In this document: piece by piece, positions 19,414-29,988 of the stretch
Position numbering within the stretch: the first letter of the stretch is position 1
How the letters are laid out: every line of letters begins with the position of its first letter
Source: Rivibacter sp049446155
GTDB lineage: Bacteria > Pseudomonadota > Gammaproteobacteria > Burkholderiales > Burkholderiaceae_C
Direction: 5' to 3'
Assembly (NCBI RefSeq): GCF_049446155.1
Contig: NZ_JBMSEE010000008.1
Span: 62,001-126,000, forward strand
Length of the DNA stretch: 64,000 bases
Translations under genes and position numbers: made by a program
Notes under the pieces: model-generated
Told to the model about the DNA's origin: nothing
What the model saw: only the letters and a program-made list of their open reading frames with translations
The model's database searches: none

Positions 19414-20598
19414 ATGCGCCGCTTCCTCGCCGACCTCTCCCTGCCCGCCGCCACCGCCGGCTTCGTCGCCGTGCTGGTGGGTTTCACCAGTTCGGTGGCC
19501 ATCGTGTTCCAGGCCGCGCAGGCCTTCGGCGCGACGCCCGCGCAGATCAGCTCGTGGATGTGGGCGCTGGGCCTGGGCATGGGCTTGTGCACATTGCTGC
19601 CAGCGCTGTGGTGGCGCAAACCGGTGATGGTGGCCTGGTCGACGCCGGGCGCCGCGGTGCTGGCGACCGCGGGCGCCGGCTACACGATGGCCGATGCCGT
19701 GGGGGCCTTCCTCGTCTGCGGCGCGCTGATCACGCTGGCCGGCGCCACCGGCTGGTTCGAGCGCGTGATGAACCGCATCCCCATGGCGATCGCCTCGGCG
19801 CTGCTGGCCGGCGTGCTCGCGCGCTTCGGCATCGACGCGTTCGGCGCTGCCAAGAGCGCGCTGCCGCTGGTCACCGGCATGCTCGCGGCCTACCTCGTCG
19901 GCCGGCGCCTCTGGCCGCGCTATGCGGTGCCGGTGGTGCTGCTGCTGGCGATCGCCTTCGTCGCCTCGCAGGGCCAGCTGCGCACCGAGGTGATCGAGTG
20001 GAAGCTCGCCGAGCCGGTGTTCACGATGCCGCGCTTCTCGTTCGCCGCGGTCGTGAGCCTTTCGCTGCCGCTGTTCGTCGTGACGATGGCCTCGCAGAAC
20101 CTGCCCGGCGTCGCGGCAATCCGCGGCTCGGGCTACGAGATGCCCGTCTCGCGCCTCATCACGATCACCGGGCTCGCGACGCTGGTGCTCGCACCGTTCG
20201 GCGCGTTTGCGCTCAACCTGTCGGCGATCACCGCGGCGATCTGCATGGGCCGCGAGGCGCACGCCGACCCGGCGCGGCGCTACACCGCTGCCGCGGTGTG
20301 CGGCGCGATCTACTGCGTGATCGGCCTGTTCGGTGCCGCGGTCACCGGCGTGCTGAGCGCCTTTCCGCGCGAGCTGGTGGTGGCGATCGCCGGGCTGGCG
20401 CTGCTGGGCACGATCGGCGCCGCGCTCGCGATGGCGCTCAAGGACGACGCACACCGCGAGAGCGCACTGATCACCTTTCTCGTCACGCTGTCGGGCGTGA
20501 CGATCGCCGGCATCGGCGCGGCGTTCTGGGGTGTGGTCGCCGGCGCGATCGCGCTGGTTGTGCAACAGTGGCGGCCTCGATGGGGTGCACGCGCATGA
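19414..20598 (+). CDS. benE: Benzoate/H+ symporter BenE family transporter
   Basis: A 394-residue inner-membrane transporter of the BenE family with about eleven or twelve hydrophobic helices. Recognisable segments are GFTSSVAIVFQAAQAFGATP near the N-terminus, STPGAAVLATAG, and VTMASQNLPGVAAIRGSGY followed by APFGAFALNLSAITAAICMG. BenE imports benzoate with protons, but no benzoate-degradation gene is nearby, so the substrate is open. The stop overlaps the start of gshB (ATGA), so the two are probably translated together despite unrelated roles. Confidence 0.88.
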   Translation: MRRFLADLSLPAATAGFVAVLVGFTSSVAIVFQAAQAFGATPAQISSWMWALGLGMGLCTLLPALWWRKPVMVAWSTPGAAVLATAGAGYTMADAVGAFLVCGALITLAGATGWFERVMNRIPMAIASALLAGVLARFGIDAFGAAKSALPLVTGMLAAYLVGRRLWPRYAVPVVLLLAIAFVASQGQLRTEVIEWKLAEPVFTMPRFSFAAVVSLSLPLFVVTMASQNLPGVAAIRGSGYEMPVSRLITITGLATLVLAPFGAFALNLSAITAAICMGREAHADPARRYTAAAVCGAIYCVIGLFGAAVTGVLSAFPRELVVAIAGLALLGTIGAALAMALKDDAHRESALITFLVTLSGVTIAGIGAAFWGVVAGAIALVVQQWRPRWGARA

Positions 20599-21566
20599 GC
20601 AAGAAACTGCTGTTCGTCGCCGATCCGCTGGACGGCTTCAAGACCTACAAGGACTCGACCTTCGCGATGATGCGCGAGGCCGCCGCGCGCGGCCACGCGC
20701 TGCTCGCCTGCGAGCAGCGCGACCTGCGCTGGCTGCGCGGCGGGCGCGTCAGCGCGACCGCGCGCGAGATCGTGCTGACCGGCCACACCGGCCGCCCCGG
20801 CCATGACGTGCACGACTGGTACCGCGCCGGCGAGCCGCAGGCGGTGGCGCTGGCAGACGTCGACGCGGTGCTGATGCGCAAGGACCCGCCCTTCGACAGC
20901 GAGTACTTCTACGCGACCCACCTGCTCGAGCAGGCCGAGCGCGAGGGCGCGCGCGTGTTCAACCGCGCGCGAGCGCTGCGCGACCATCCCGAGAAGCTCG
21001 CGATCCTGGAGTTTCCCGAGTTCATCTCGCCGACGCTCGTCACGCGCGACGCCGCCGACGTGCGCGCCTTCCATGCCGAGCATCGCGACGTGATCCTCAA
21101 GCCGCTCGACGGCATGGGCGGCATGGGCATCTTCCGCGTGCGCGAAGACGGCCTCAACCTCGGCTCCATCATCGAGACGCTCAACCGCTTCGGCAGCAGT
21201 ACCCTGATGGTGCAGCGCTTCCTGCCTGAGATCGACAAGGGCGACAAGCGCATCCTCGTGATCGGCGGCGAGCCGGTGCCGTATTCGCTGGCGCGCATTC
21301 CGCAAGGCGGCGAGGTGCGCGGCAACCTCGCGGCGGGCGGCCGCGGCGTCGCGCAGCCGCTCACCAGGCGCGACCGCGAGATCGCCGAGGCGCTCGGCCC
21401 CGTGCTCGCCGCGCGCGGCCTGCTGCTGGTGGGGCTCGATGTCATTGGCGACTGCCTGACCGAGATCAACGTCACCAGCCCGACCTGCTTCCAGGAGATC
21501 ACGCAGCAGACCGGCTGGGACGTCGCGCACCGCTTCATCGACGCGCTGGAGCAGGCGCTGGCCTGA
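20595..21566 (+). CDS. gshB: Glutathione synthase
   Basis: A 323-residue ATP-grasp enzyme for the second step of glutathione synthesis, adding glycine to gamma-glutamylcysteine. It starts MSKKLLFVADPLDGFKTYKD. It shows the family segments VLMRKDPPFDSEYFYAT, DVILKPLDGMGGMGIFRV (ATP-grasp loop), RFLPEIDKGDKRILVIGGEP, GEVRGNLAAGG and LTEINVTSPTCFQEI. Length matches E. coli GshB (about 316). ATG 20595 overlaps the benE stop. With gshA upstream, both glutathione genes are in the same 6-kb stretch. Confidence 0.95.
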   Translation: MSKKLLFVADPLDGFKTYKDSTFAMMREAAARGHALLACEQRDLRWLRGGRVSATAREIVLTGHTGRPGHDVHDWYRAGEPQAVALADVDAVLMRKDPPFDSEYFYATHLLEQAEREGARVFNRARALRDHPEKLAILEFPEFISPTLVTRDAADVRAFHAEHRDVILKPLDGMGGMGIFRVREDGLNLGSIIETLNRFGSSTLMVQRFLPEIDKGDKRILVIGGEPVPYSLARIPQGGEVRGNLAAGGRGVAQPLTRRDREIAEALGPVLAARGLLLVGLDVIGDCLTEINVTSPTCFQEITQQTGWDVAHRFIDALEQALA

Positions 21567-21620
21567 TCTGCGCGATCGGCGTACTGTGCCGGCTTCTTGC
21601 TGATGCGCAGGAGGCTTGCC

Positions 21621-21893
21621 ATGCCCAAGTACCTGATCGAGCGCGACATGCCGGGCGCCGGTGCCCTGAACGCTGTCGAGCTGCGCGAGGCTTCGCGCAA
21701 GTCGGCCGAGGTGCTGCGCGAAATGGGTTCGGAGATCCAGTGGCTGCACAGCTACGTGACCGCCGATCGCCTGTACTGCCTGTACATCGCGCCGGACGAG
21801 GCCACCGTGCAGCGCCATGCCGAGCTCAGCGGCTTTCCGGCCAGCCGCATCTCGCGCGTGCGCGCGACGATCGATCCGACCACGGCCGAGTAG
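21621..21893 (+). CDS. DUF4242 domain-containing small protein
   Basis: A 90-residue protein made of one DUF4242 domain, a ferredoxin-like alpha/beta fold; some relatives bind nickel. It starts MPKYLIERDMPGAG and contains IQWLHSYVTADRLYCLYIAPDE, the central conserved block. It ends SRISRVRATIDPTT. No signal peptide. A strong ribosome-binding site AGGAGG is 6 bases before ATG 21621. Its role is unknown; gshB lies 54 bp upstream. Confidence 0.8.
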   Translation: MPKYLIERDMPGAGALNAVELREASRKSAEVLREMGSEIQWLHSYVTADRLYCLYIAPDEATVQRHAELSGFPASRISRVRATIDPTTAE

Positions 21894-21911
21894 CGGCACG
21901 CCAGGGCGCGG

Positions 21912-21917
21912 GACAAT
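21912..21917 (+). promoter_or_regulatory. GACAAT -10 box for the ABC-F gene
   Basis: GACAAT stands 7 bases before ATG 21925 with no ribosome-binding site, matching the leaderless arrangement seen before the first metH gene. Confidence 0.35.
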
Positions 21918-21924
21918 CGCGCCC

Positions 21925-23802
<1,878 letters not shown>

Positions 23803-23803
23803 G

Positions 23804-24559
23804 CTACCAATCGGTCAGCATGCCGAACCACGAGTCGTGGCCCGCGGCCGGATGGGCGCGGCTCACGATCAGGCCCGACTGCAGGTACAGCGCGTTGAGC
23901 AGCCGCGTCGCGCGCTCGCGGTCCATGCCGGGCCAGTTCGACAGCGCGCGCAGCGACACCGGCTCCTCGCGCAGCCGTTGCACCGCCGGACCGAGCGCGC
24001 CGCGCAGCGTGGCCGGCAGCGCCAGGTCCGGCGTCACGCGGTAGACCGCAGGACCGGCGATCTCGGGCAGCGGCACCATGCGCGGGCCGCGCAAGGCCAG
24101 CTGCCACAAAAGCGGCCCGACCGGATGGCAGTTCGCTGCCGGCGCGGCCAAGGCCTGGTTCTCGTCACCGGGCGGACGCATCACCGCGGCCTCGCACTGC
24201 AGCAGGTGCAGCTCGTCGAAGCGCGACTCGAGCAGATCCGACAGCGGGATCGGGCAGTGGAACACGCGCTCGCGCGGAAACACCGTCAGCGGCAGCACGT
24301 GCTCGCCGCGCTTGACGTGCAGCGCCAGGTTCTGGGAGTGGCGCAGGCACGCGGCCATCACCTCCAGCAGCTCGGGGCCGCCGGGCTCGTCGACGAAACG
24401 ATCGAGGTCGGCCAGCAGCGAGGGCGTCAGCGAGGCGAAGCGCGAGTCGCGCACCGGCGCGCCCGCGCCGCGCTGCGCGTCGGTTTCGCGCTGCGCCCGC
24501 AAATAGGTACTGACGCGCCACAACTCGGGCGCACCCATCGGCTGGGTCGGCTCGTCCAT
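23804..24559 (-). CDS. Protein of unknown function
   Basis: A 251-residue soluble protein that I do not recognise. ATG 24559 gives MDEPTQPMGAPELWRVSTYL; an upstream GTG-type extension looks like shadow sequence. The middle (about residues 55-140) is LEVMAACLRHSQNLALHVKRG, LTVFPRERVFHCPIPL and LLQCEAAVMRPPGDE. The last 60 residues (VSLRALSNWPGMDRERATRLLNALYLQSGLIVSRAHP) look like a winged-helix domain: helix, turn, helix and a short beta hairpin. There is no signal peptide or membrane segment. It has normal high-GC codon use, so it is probably a resident lineage-specific gene. The role cannot be assigned. Confidence 0.65.
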   Translation of the reverse strand: MDEPTQPMGAPELWRVSTYLRAQRETDAQRGAGAPVRDSRFASLTPSLLADLDRFVDEPGGPELLEVMAACLRHSQNLALHVKRGEHVLPLTVFPRERVFHCPIPLSDLLESRFDELHLLQCEAAVMRPPGDENQALAAPAANCHPVGPLLWQLALRGPRMVPLPEIAGPAVYRVTPDLALPATLRGALGPAVQRLREEPVSLRALSNWPGMDRERATRLLNALYLQSGLIVSRAHPAAGHDSWFGMLTDW

Positions 24560-24629
24560 GCTCTCCCTGATGACTGCTCTCGGGACTCTAGGCGGCGCGG
24601 GGGCTCGGCCGGGCCCCCGACGCACGGGG

Positions 24630-24672
24630 GCTGGCGCATTCAGTGTCGCCGCTGGCGTGCGATTGCGCCAGC
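24630..24672 (-). terminator. Inverted repeat after the MocR gene
   Basis: GCTGGCGCA (24630-24638) pairs with TGCGCCAGC (24664-24672). It lies 8 bases after the MocR stop on the minus strand. Just beyond is a second palindrome around GGGGGCTCGGCCGGGCCCCC (24600-24619). Neither has a T run, so termination is only a suggestion. Confidence 0.35.
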
Positions 24673-24680
24673 CGCGCGGC

Positions 24681-26120
24681 TTACCGTCGCCGCAGCCCCC
24701 TGCGCGCCGCGTCCAGCGCCTTCCAGAACGCCGCGTCCTGCGACGTCGCGACGTTGATGCGCATCAGCGTGCTCGGCCGGTGGCTGGCGTGGAACAGCGA
24801 GCCCGGCGCGATCAGCCAGCCGGCGTCGAGCAGCGACTGCGCGAGCCGGTCGGTGTCGACCCCGGTGTCGACCCACGCGAACAGGCCGCGCGGCGGCGTG
24901 ACGGGCGCGCAACCGGCGGCTTCGGCGAGCGCGACGCTGCGTGCGCGTGCCGCGTCGAGCCGCGTGCGCACGCGCTCGACGTGGCGGCGCAGCAAGCCTT
25001 GCTCGAGCGTCACGCCGATCGCCTGCTCCAGCAGGGCCGGCGTCGTCAGCGTCGACAACAGCTTGGTGTCGATGAAGCGGTCGACCAGCGCCGGCGATGC
25101 GGCGATGAAGCCGATGCGCCAGTTGGGCGCGAGGATCTTCGAGAAGCCCGAGACGTAGATCGTGCGCCCCAGTCCGTCGAGCGCCGACAGGCGCGGCGAA
25201 TGCGCGCTGGCGAGCCAGGTGTAGGTGTCGTCCTCGACGATGTGGAAGTCGGCCTGCTCGGCCAGGCGCAACACCTGGTGCGCATGCGCGGCCGCGAGGC
25301 TCAGACCGGTCGGGTTGTGCAGCACCGAGACTGTGATGTAAAGGCGCGGACGGTGCGCCGCCACCAGCGCGCGCATCGCCTCGAGATCGGGGCCGTCGAT
25401 GCCGCGCGGCACCGGCAGGATGCGCATGCCCATGCGCTCGAGCCGCGCGAACTCGACCGCCCAGCCGGGCTCGTCGACCAGCACCGCGTCGCCCGGCGCG
25501 AGCAGGGTGCGCGAGACCACGTCGACCGCGTGCGTCGCGCCGACCGTCGTGACGATCTGCGCCGGCGGCGCGGCGATGCCGACCTCGGCCAGCCGAACCG
25601 ACAGCGCCGCGCGCAGGCGCATGTCGCCGGCCGGCTCGCCGTACTGCAGCGCCAGCGGCGCGAGCCGGTCGCCCAGGCTCACGCGGCGCAGCGCGGCGGC
25701 GAGCGCCGGCAGGTCGAGCCAGTCGGGTGGCAAGGCGCCGAGTCCGGGCGCCGGGCGCGCGCTCTCGCGATGGAACATGCCGCGGATCAGCGCCGCGGCG
25801 TTCAGCGGCGCCGCCAGGCGCTCGGCCGGCGAGACATCGGCCACCGCGCCCGGCCGCGGCGCGGCCGCCGCGGCCGGTGTGCGCACGAAGTAGCCGCGCT
25901 GCTGGCGCGCCTCGATCAGGCCCTGCGCCAGCAGCTGGTCGTAGGCGGCCACCACCGTGTGCGGGCTCACGCCGTGGTGGCGGGCGCACTCGCGCACCGA
26001 CGGCAGGCGCGCGCCCGGCGCGAGCAGCCGCTGGCGGATGCGATCGGCATAGCGCAGCGCCAGCTGCTCGGTCAGCGTGCGTCCGGCGTCGCGGGTCAGC
26101 GGAGCGGGGGTGGGCTGCAT
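24681..26120 (-). CDS. MocR/PdxR-type transcriptional regulator (GntR HTH fused to aminotransferase fold)
   Basis: A 479-residue regulator. A GntR winged helix (about residues 10-80: LRYADRIRQRLLAPGARLPSV and HHGVSPHTVVAAYDQL) is joined to a fold-type-I aminotransferase domain. The PLP lysine is in SGFSKILAPNWRIGF; HNPTGLSL and EDDTYTWLA are the usual PLP-pocket segments. Such proteins use PLP or an amino-compound adduct as effector. ATG 26120 is chosen because the region upstream holds operator-like repeats; an in-frame ATG at 26201 would extend across them. It is divergent from an EamA exporter that it probably controls. Confidence 0.88.
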   Translation of the reverse strand: MQPTPAPLTRDAGRTLTEQLALRYADRIRQRLLAPGARLPSVRECARHHGVSPHTVVAAYDQLLAQGLIEARQQRGYFVRTPAAAAAPRPGAVADVSPAERLAAPLNAAALIRGMFHRESARPAPGLGALPPDWLDLPALAAALRRVSLGDRLAPLALQYGEPAGDMRLRAALSVRLAEVGIAAPPAQIVTTVGATHAVDVVSRTLLAPGDAVLVDEPGWAVEFARLERMGMRILPVPRGIDGPDLEAMRALVAAHRPRLYITVSVLHNPTGLSLAAAHAHQVLRLAEQADFHIVEDDTYTWLASAHSPRLSALDGLGRTIYVSGFSKILAPNWRIGFIAASPALVDRFIDTKLLSTLTTPALLEQAIGVTLEQGLLRRHVERVRTRLDAARARSVALAEAAGCAPVTPPRGLFAWVDTGVDTDRLAQSLLDAGWLIAPGSLFHASHRPSTLMRINVATSQDAAFWKALDAARRGLRRR

Positions 26121-26130
26121 GGCGGTCGGG

Positions 26131-26197
26131 CTGTACCGGCGGGGCGACCGGTACAGCATGTTGGCTGAGCCGGTGAACTGTACTGCATCTGTATCGG
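26131..26197. promoter_or_regulatory. Operator-like repeats between MocR and EamA genes
   Basis: Four related 9-mers lie in the 100-bp divergent region. CTGTACCGG (26131-26139) and its exact inverse CCGGTACAG (26148-26156) form a dyad. CTGTACTGC (26178-26186) and CTGTATCGG (26189-26197) form a direct repeat 11 bp apart. MocR proteins commonly bind direct repeats of this size near their divergent promoters, so this is the likely operator. Confidence 0.6.
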
Positions 26198-26220
26198 TCA
26201 TCGCTCCTAGACTGGGCCGC

Positions 26221-27192
26221 ATGTCGACGCTTCCCTTCCCCGCTGCTGCCGATTCCCCGATTGGCCGGGCCGATGCGGCCGCAAAGGAGCGCGCGCGGGT
26301 GCGCCGCGGCCTGGCGCTCGGCCTGCTCGGCGTCGCGCTGTTTGCGGTGACGCCGGTCGCGACCCGGCTGGCGGTCGGCGACGCCGCCGCGCCGCAGCTG
26401 TCGCCGCTGTTCGTGACCGCCGGCCGCGCCGCGGTGGCCGGCCTGCTGGCCGCGCTGACGCTCCTGCTCACGCGGGCGCCGCGCCCGCCGCGCGAGGCGC
26501 GCGGTGCGCTGATGGTGACGCTGGCGGGCGTGGTGTTCGGCTTCCCGCTCGGCCTCGCGCTGGCGCTGCGCGAGGTCGAAGCGGTGCATGCCTCGGTGGT
26601 CACCGGCGTGCTGCCGCTGGCGACCGCGGTGGTCGGCGCGCTGCTGCTGCGCCAGCGTGCGTCGCGCGGCTTCTGGGCTTGCGGTGCGCTGGCGGCGGCG
26701 CTGGTCGTGGCCTACGCGGTCGTGCGCGGCGGCGGCCACTGGCGCGCGGCGGACGGCTGGCTGCTGTTCGCGATGGCCAGCGCGGCGATCGGCTATGTGC
26801 AGGGCGCGCGGCTGTCGCAGCAGATGTCGCCCGAGCGCGTGATCGGCTGGGTGCTGGTGATGGCGCTGCCCGTCACGCTGCCGCTGGCGGCCTGGGCGGC
26901 GTGGCACTCGCCGATCGCCTGGGCCGAGGTGCGCGCGTTGGCCTGGGCCGGCTTCGCCTACGTGGCCGTCGTCTCGATGTGGCTGGGCTTCTTCGCCTGG
27001 TACCGCGCGCTGGCGCTCGGCGGCACGCTGCGCGTGAGCCAGGTGCAGGCGCTGCAGCCCTTCATCTCGATGCTGGTCGCGGTGCCGCTGCTGGGCGAGT
27101 CGATCGACGGTGCGACGCTGGGCTTCGCGCTGGCGGTCGGCCTCGTCGTGTGGATCGGCCGGCGCATGCCGGTCGGCGCCGCGCGGCGCTGA
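26221..27192 (+). CDS. EamA/DMT family exporter
   Basis: A 323-residue inner-membrane protein with about ten hydrophobic helices in two EamA repeats (about residues 35-165 and 180-315). Clear segments are FAVTPVATRLAVGDAA, PLFVTAGRAAVAGLLAAL, VEAVHASVVTGVLPLATAVVGAL and the second-repeat ending LLGESIDGATLGFALAVGLVV. DMT exporters move amino acids or other small metabolites out of the cell. Its position opposite a MocR regulator, whose ligands are amino-compound/PLP adducts, suggests an amino-acid-like substrate. The ATG at 26221 follows a weak TAGACT -10 box. Confidence 0.85.
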   Translation: MSTLPFPAAADSPIGRADAAAKERARVRRGLALGLLGVALFAVTPVATRLAVGDAAAPQLSPLFVTAGRAAVAGLLAALTLLLTRAPRPPREARGALMVTLAGVVFGFPLGLALALREVEAVHASVVTGVLPLATAVVGALLLRQRASRGFWACGALAAALVVAYAVVRGGGHWRAADGWLLFAMASAAIGYVQGARLSQQMSPERVIGWVLVMALPVTLPLAAWAAWHSPIAWAEVRALAWAGFAYVAVVSMWLGFFAWYRALALGGTLRVSQVQALQPFISMLVAVPLLGESIDGATLGFALAVGLVVWIGRRMPVGAARR

Positions 27193-27317
27193 CGTCGGCC
27201 CGTGCCCGTGCCCGCGCCCGCGGGATCCTGCGAAACTGCCGCCGCCGGCTTTCGGCCCTGCGCACACGCGCAGGCAAGGACGGCGGTTCAAAAGACCTCT
27301 GACGTGAAGTGAATGCC

Positions 27318-28505
27318 ATGACGAACTGGACCCTCGCGCAGCGTGCGCAGCGGATGAACCCCTCGGTGATCCGCGAGATCCTCAAGCTGACCGAACAGCC
27401 CGGCGTGATCTCGCTGGCCGGCGGCCTGCCCTCGCCCGACACCTTTCCGATCGAGGTGCTGCGCGACGCCAGCGCGCGCGTGCTGCGCGACACGCCGCGC
27501 GAGGCGCTGCAGTACGCCGCCAGCGAAGGCTTCGGCCCGCTGCGCGAGTGGGTGGCGCAACAGCTCCAGGCGCAAGGCATCGCGCACGCCGACGCGCAGC
27601 GCGTGCTGATCACCACCGGCTCGCAGCAAGGGCTCGATCTGGTCGGCAAGGTGATGATCGACGCCGGCTCGCGCGTCGCGGTCGAATCGCCCACCTACCT
27701 CGGTGCGCTGCAGGCCTTCGCGCCCTACGAGCCGGCGGTCGAGGCGCTGGCCGGCGACGACGAGGGCGCGCGTCCGGAGGCCTTCGCGGCCGCGCGCGGT
27801 GCGCGCTTCGCCTACCTGCTGCCCAACTTCCAGAACCCGAGCGGCCGCTGCGTCGGCGATGCGCGGCGCGATGCCATCGTCGCCGCCGCGGCCGAAGCCG
27901 GCGTGCCGCTGGTCGAAGACAACCCCTACGGGGAGCTCTGGTACGACGCGCCGCCGCCGGCACCGCTGGCCGCGCGCGCCGCGGCCGATGCCGCGGTCTA
28001 CCTCGGCAGCTTCTCCAAGGTGTTGGCGCCCGGTCTGCGTCTGGGCTTCGTGCTCGCGCCGCAGGCGCTGTATGCCAAGCTGCTGCAGGCCAAGCAGGCG
28101 GCCGACCTGCACACGCCGTCGTTCAACCAGCGCGTGGTGCATGCGGTGATCGAGAACGGCTTCCTCGAGCGCCACATCCCGACCATCCGCGCGCGCTACA
28201 AGCTCCAGCGCGACGCGATGCAGGCCGCGCTCGGCAAGCACCTCGGCGGCCTGGCGCAGTGGACGCAGCCGCGCGGCGGCATGTTCTTCTGGCTCGAGCT
28301 GCCGGCCGACATCGACGCGATGGCGCTGCTGCCCAAGGCCGTCGAGCGCGGCGTGGCCTTCGTGCCCGGCGCGCCGTTCTTCCCGGGCGCTGCGCGCGCG
28401 AACACGCTGCGCCTGTCGTTCGTGACCGTGTCGCCGCAGCAGATCGAGGCCGGCATCGCCGCGCTGGCGCAGACGCTGGGCGATGTGGTCAAGCGCGCCG
28501 CCTGA
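27318..28505 (+). CDS. PLP-dependent class I/II aminotransferase (LysN / 2-aminoadipate type)
   Basis: A 395-residue fold-type-I aminotransferase. Characteristic segments are ISLAGGLPSPDTFPIEVL, the glycine loop ITTGSQQGLDL, VESPTYLGALQAF, YLLPNFQNPSG, VEDNPYGELWYD, and the PLP lysine in YLGSFSKVLAPGLRLGF. This pattern is shared by 2-aminoadipate, kynurenine and multi-substrate aminotransferases (LysN/ARO8-like). The precise amino donor cannot be fixed. A GTG at 27309 is an alternative start three codons upstream. It is followed at 16 bp by a PhzF-family gene. Confidence 0.87.
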   Translation: MTNWTLAQRAQRMNPSVIREILKLTEQPGVISLAGGLPSPDTFPIEVLRDASARVLRDTPREALQYAASEGFGPLREWVAQQLQAQGIAHADAQRVLITTGSQQGLDLVGKVMIDAGSRVAVESPTYLGALQAFAPYEPAVEALAGDDEGARPEAFAAARGARFAYLLPNFQNPSGRCVGDARRDAIVAAAAEAGVPLVEDNPYGELWYDAPPPAPLAARAAADAAVYLGSFSKVLAPGLRLGFVLAPQALYAKLLQAKQAADLHTPSFNQRVVHAVIENGFLERHIPTIRARYKLQRDAMQAALGKHLGGLAQWTQPRGGMFFWLELPADIDAMALLPKAVERGVAFVPGAPFFPGAARANTLRLSFVTVSPQQIEAGIAALAQTLGDVVKRAA

Positions 28506-28521
28506 TCGAGACCCCAAAGCC

Positions 28522-29367
28522 ATGAGCCAACACCGCACCACTGTCGTCGACGTCTTCACCGCGACCGCGCTGACCGGCAATCCGGTCGCCGTCGTGCACG
28601 ACGCCCAGGGCCTGAGCGACGCGCAGATGGCCGCCTACGCGCGCTGGACCAACCTCAGCGAGACGACCTTCCTGCTGCCGCCGACCGACCCGAAGGCCGA
28701 CTACCGGCTGCGTATCTTCACGCCCGAGCGCGAACTTCCGTTCGCCGGCCACCCGACGCTGGGCAGCTGCCACGCATGGCTGGCCGCGGGCGGCCAGCCG
28801 AAGGGCGAGGTGGTCGTTCAGGAGTGCGGCGTCGGCCTGGTGCGCGTGCGACGCGACGGCGCGCGGCTCGCGTTCGCCGCGCCGCCGCTCAAGCGCAGCG
28901 GTGACATCGATGCCGAAACGCTGGCCAAGGTGGCGCGCGCGCTGTGCATCGAGCCGCAGGCGATCCGCGCGGCGGCCTGGGTCGACAACGGCCCGGGCTG
29001 GCTCGCGGTGATGCTCGGCTCGCGCGACGAGGTGCTCGCGCTGGCGCCCGACTTCGAGGCGATGAAGCCGCTCGAGGTCGGCGTCGTCGCGCCGTGGCCG
29101 GCCGAGGGCGTGAACGGCGAGCGCTGCGCCTTCGAGGTGCGCGCCTTCGTGCCGTCGCTCGGCATCCCGGAGGATCCGGTGACCGGCAGCCTCAACGCCG
29201 GCCTGGCGCAGTGGCTGGTCGGCAGCGGGCGCGCGCCGTCGAGCTATGTCGCGAGCCAGGGCACGGCGATGGGCCGCGCGGGGCGCGTGCACGTGGACCG
29301 CGACGGCGAGGACCTCTGGATCGGCGGCGATTGCGTGCGCTGCATCGAGGGCACGCTGACGCTGTGA
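28522..29367 (+). CDS. PhzF family isomerase-like protein
   Basis: A 281-residue protein of the PhzF family, with the diaminopimelate-epimerase-like double fold. It starts VDVFTATALTGNPVAVV. The conserved acidic residue sits in TNLSETTFLLPP, followed by RIFTPERELPFAGHPTLGS, and the second half has SLGIPEDPVTGSLNAGLAQWL. True PhzF makes phenazine, but no other phz gene is present, so a general isomerase role is more likely. It lies in the run aminotransferase-PhzF-VOC-AlaX, with short gaps that suggest one transcript. Confidence 0.87.
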   Translation: MSQHRTTVVDVFTATALTGNPVAVVHDAQGLSDAQMAAYARWTNLSETTFLLPPTDPKADYRLRIFTPERELPFAGHPTLGSCHAWLAAGGQPKGEVVVQECGVGLVRVRRDGARLAFAAPPLKRSGDIDAETLAKVARALCIEPQAIRAAAWVDNGPGWLAVMLGSRDEVLALAPDFEAMKPLEVGVVAPWPAEGVNGERCAFEVRAFVPSLGIPEDPVTGSLNAGLAQWLVGSGRAPSSYVASQGTAMGRAGRVHVDRDGEDLWIGGDCVRCIEGTLTL

Positions 29368-29388
29368 TGCTGCTGTGACGCCGCCGTG

Positions 29389-29988
29389 ATGCCGATGCTC
29401 GAGCTCGACCACCTCGTCGTCGCCGCGCCCACGCTGGCCGACGGCGTGGCGTGGTGCGAGGCGGTGCTGGGCGTGACGCCTGCCGCCGGCGGCCGACACG
29501 CCCTGATGAGCACGCACAACCGCCTGCTGCGGCTCGACGGCGAGACCTGGCCGCGCGCCTACCTGGAGATCATCGCGATCGACCCCGAGGCGCCGCCGCC
29601 GGGGCGGGCGCGCTGGTTCGATCTCGACGACGAGTGCCTGCAGTCGCGCCTGCGCGAGTACGGGCCGCAGCTCGTGCACTGGGTCGCGCGCACGCCGGAC
29701 CTCGAGGCGGCGCTGGCCGAACGGGCGCGCGCCGGCCACGATGGCGGGCGCATCCTCGCGGCGTCGCGCGAGACGCCGAACGGCCTGCTGCGCTGGCGCA
29801 TCGCGGTGCGCCACGACGGCGCGCGCGACCTGCCGCTGCCGACGCTGATCGAATGGGGCGCGGTCCATCCCTGGGATGCGCTGCCGGCCGCCGGCGTCGC
29901 GCTCGTCGGCTTCGAGGCCGGCGCCGAGGGGCTGGTCGCGTCGTTGCAGTGCCCTGCCGGCCTCGTCACGCTACGCTGCCTATCATGA
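29389..29988 (+). CDS. VOC family (glyoxalase-like) protein
   Basis: A 199-residue protein that opens MPMLELDHLVVAAPTLADG and contains TWPRAYLEIIAIDPEAPPPG and LLRWRIAVRHDG. These are features of the glyoxalase-like (VOC) domain, PF13468-type. The His of LDHLVV and the Glu of YLEII are the expected metal ligands. A GTG at 29386, one codon upstream, is another possible start. Its function is not known; members act as dioxygenases, isomerases or binding proteins. Its stop overlaps the next start (ATGA). Confidence 0.78.
   Translation: MPMLELDHLVVAAPTLADGVAWCEAVLGVTPAAGGRHALMSTHNRLLRLDGETWPRAYLEIIAIDPEAPPPGRARWFDLDDECLQSRLREYGPQLVHWVARTPDLEAALAERARAGHDGGRILAASRETPNGLLRWRIAVRHDGARDLPLPTLIEWGAVHPWDALPAAGVALVGFEAGAEGLVASLQCPAGLVTLRCLS

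Noticed and set aside
27193..27317. GCCCGTGCCCGC-type repeats after the EamA gene as a regulatory element
   Set aside because: Short GC-rich direct repeats are expected in this DNA. No pairing or conserved motif stands out.
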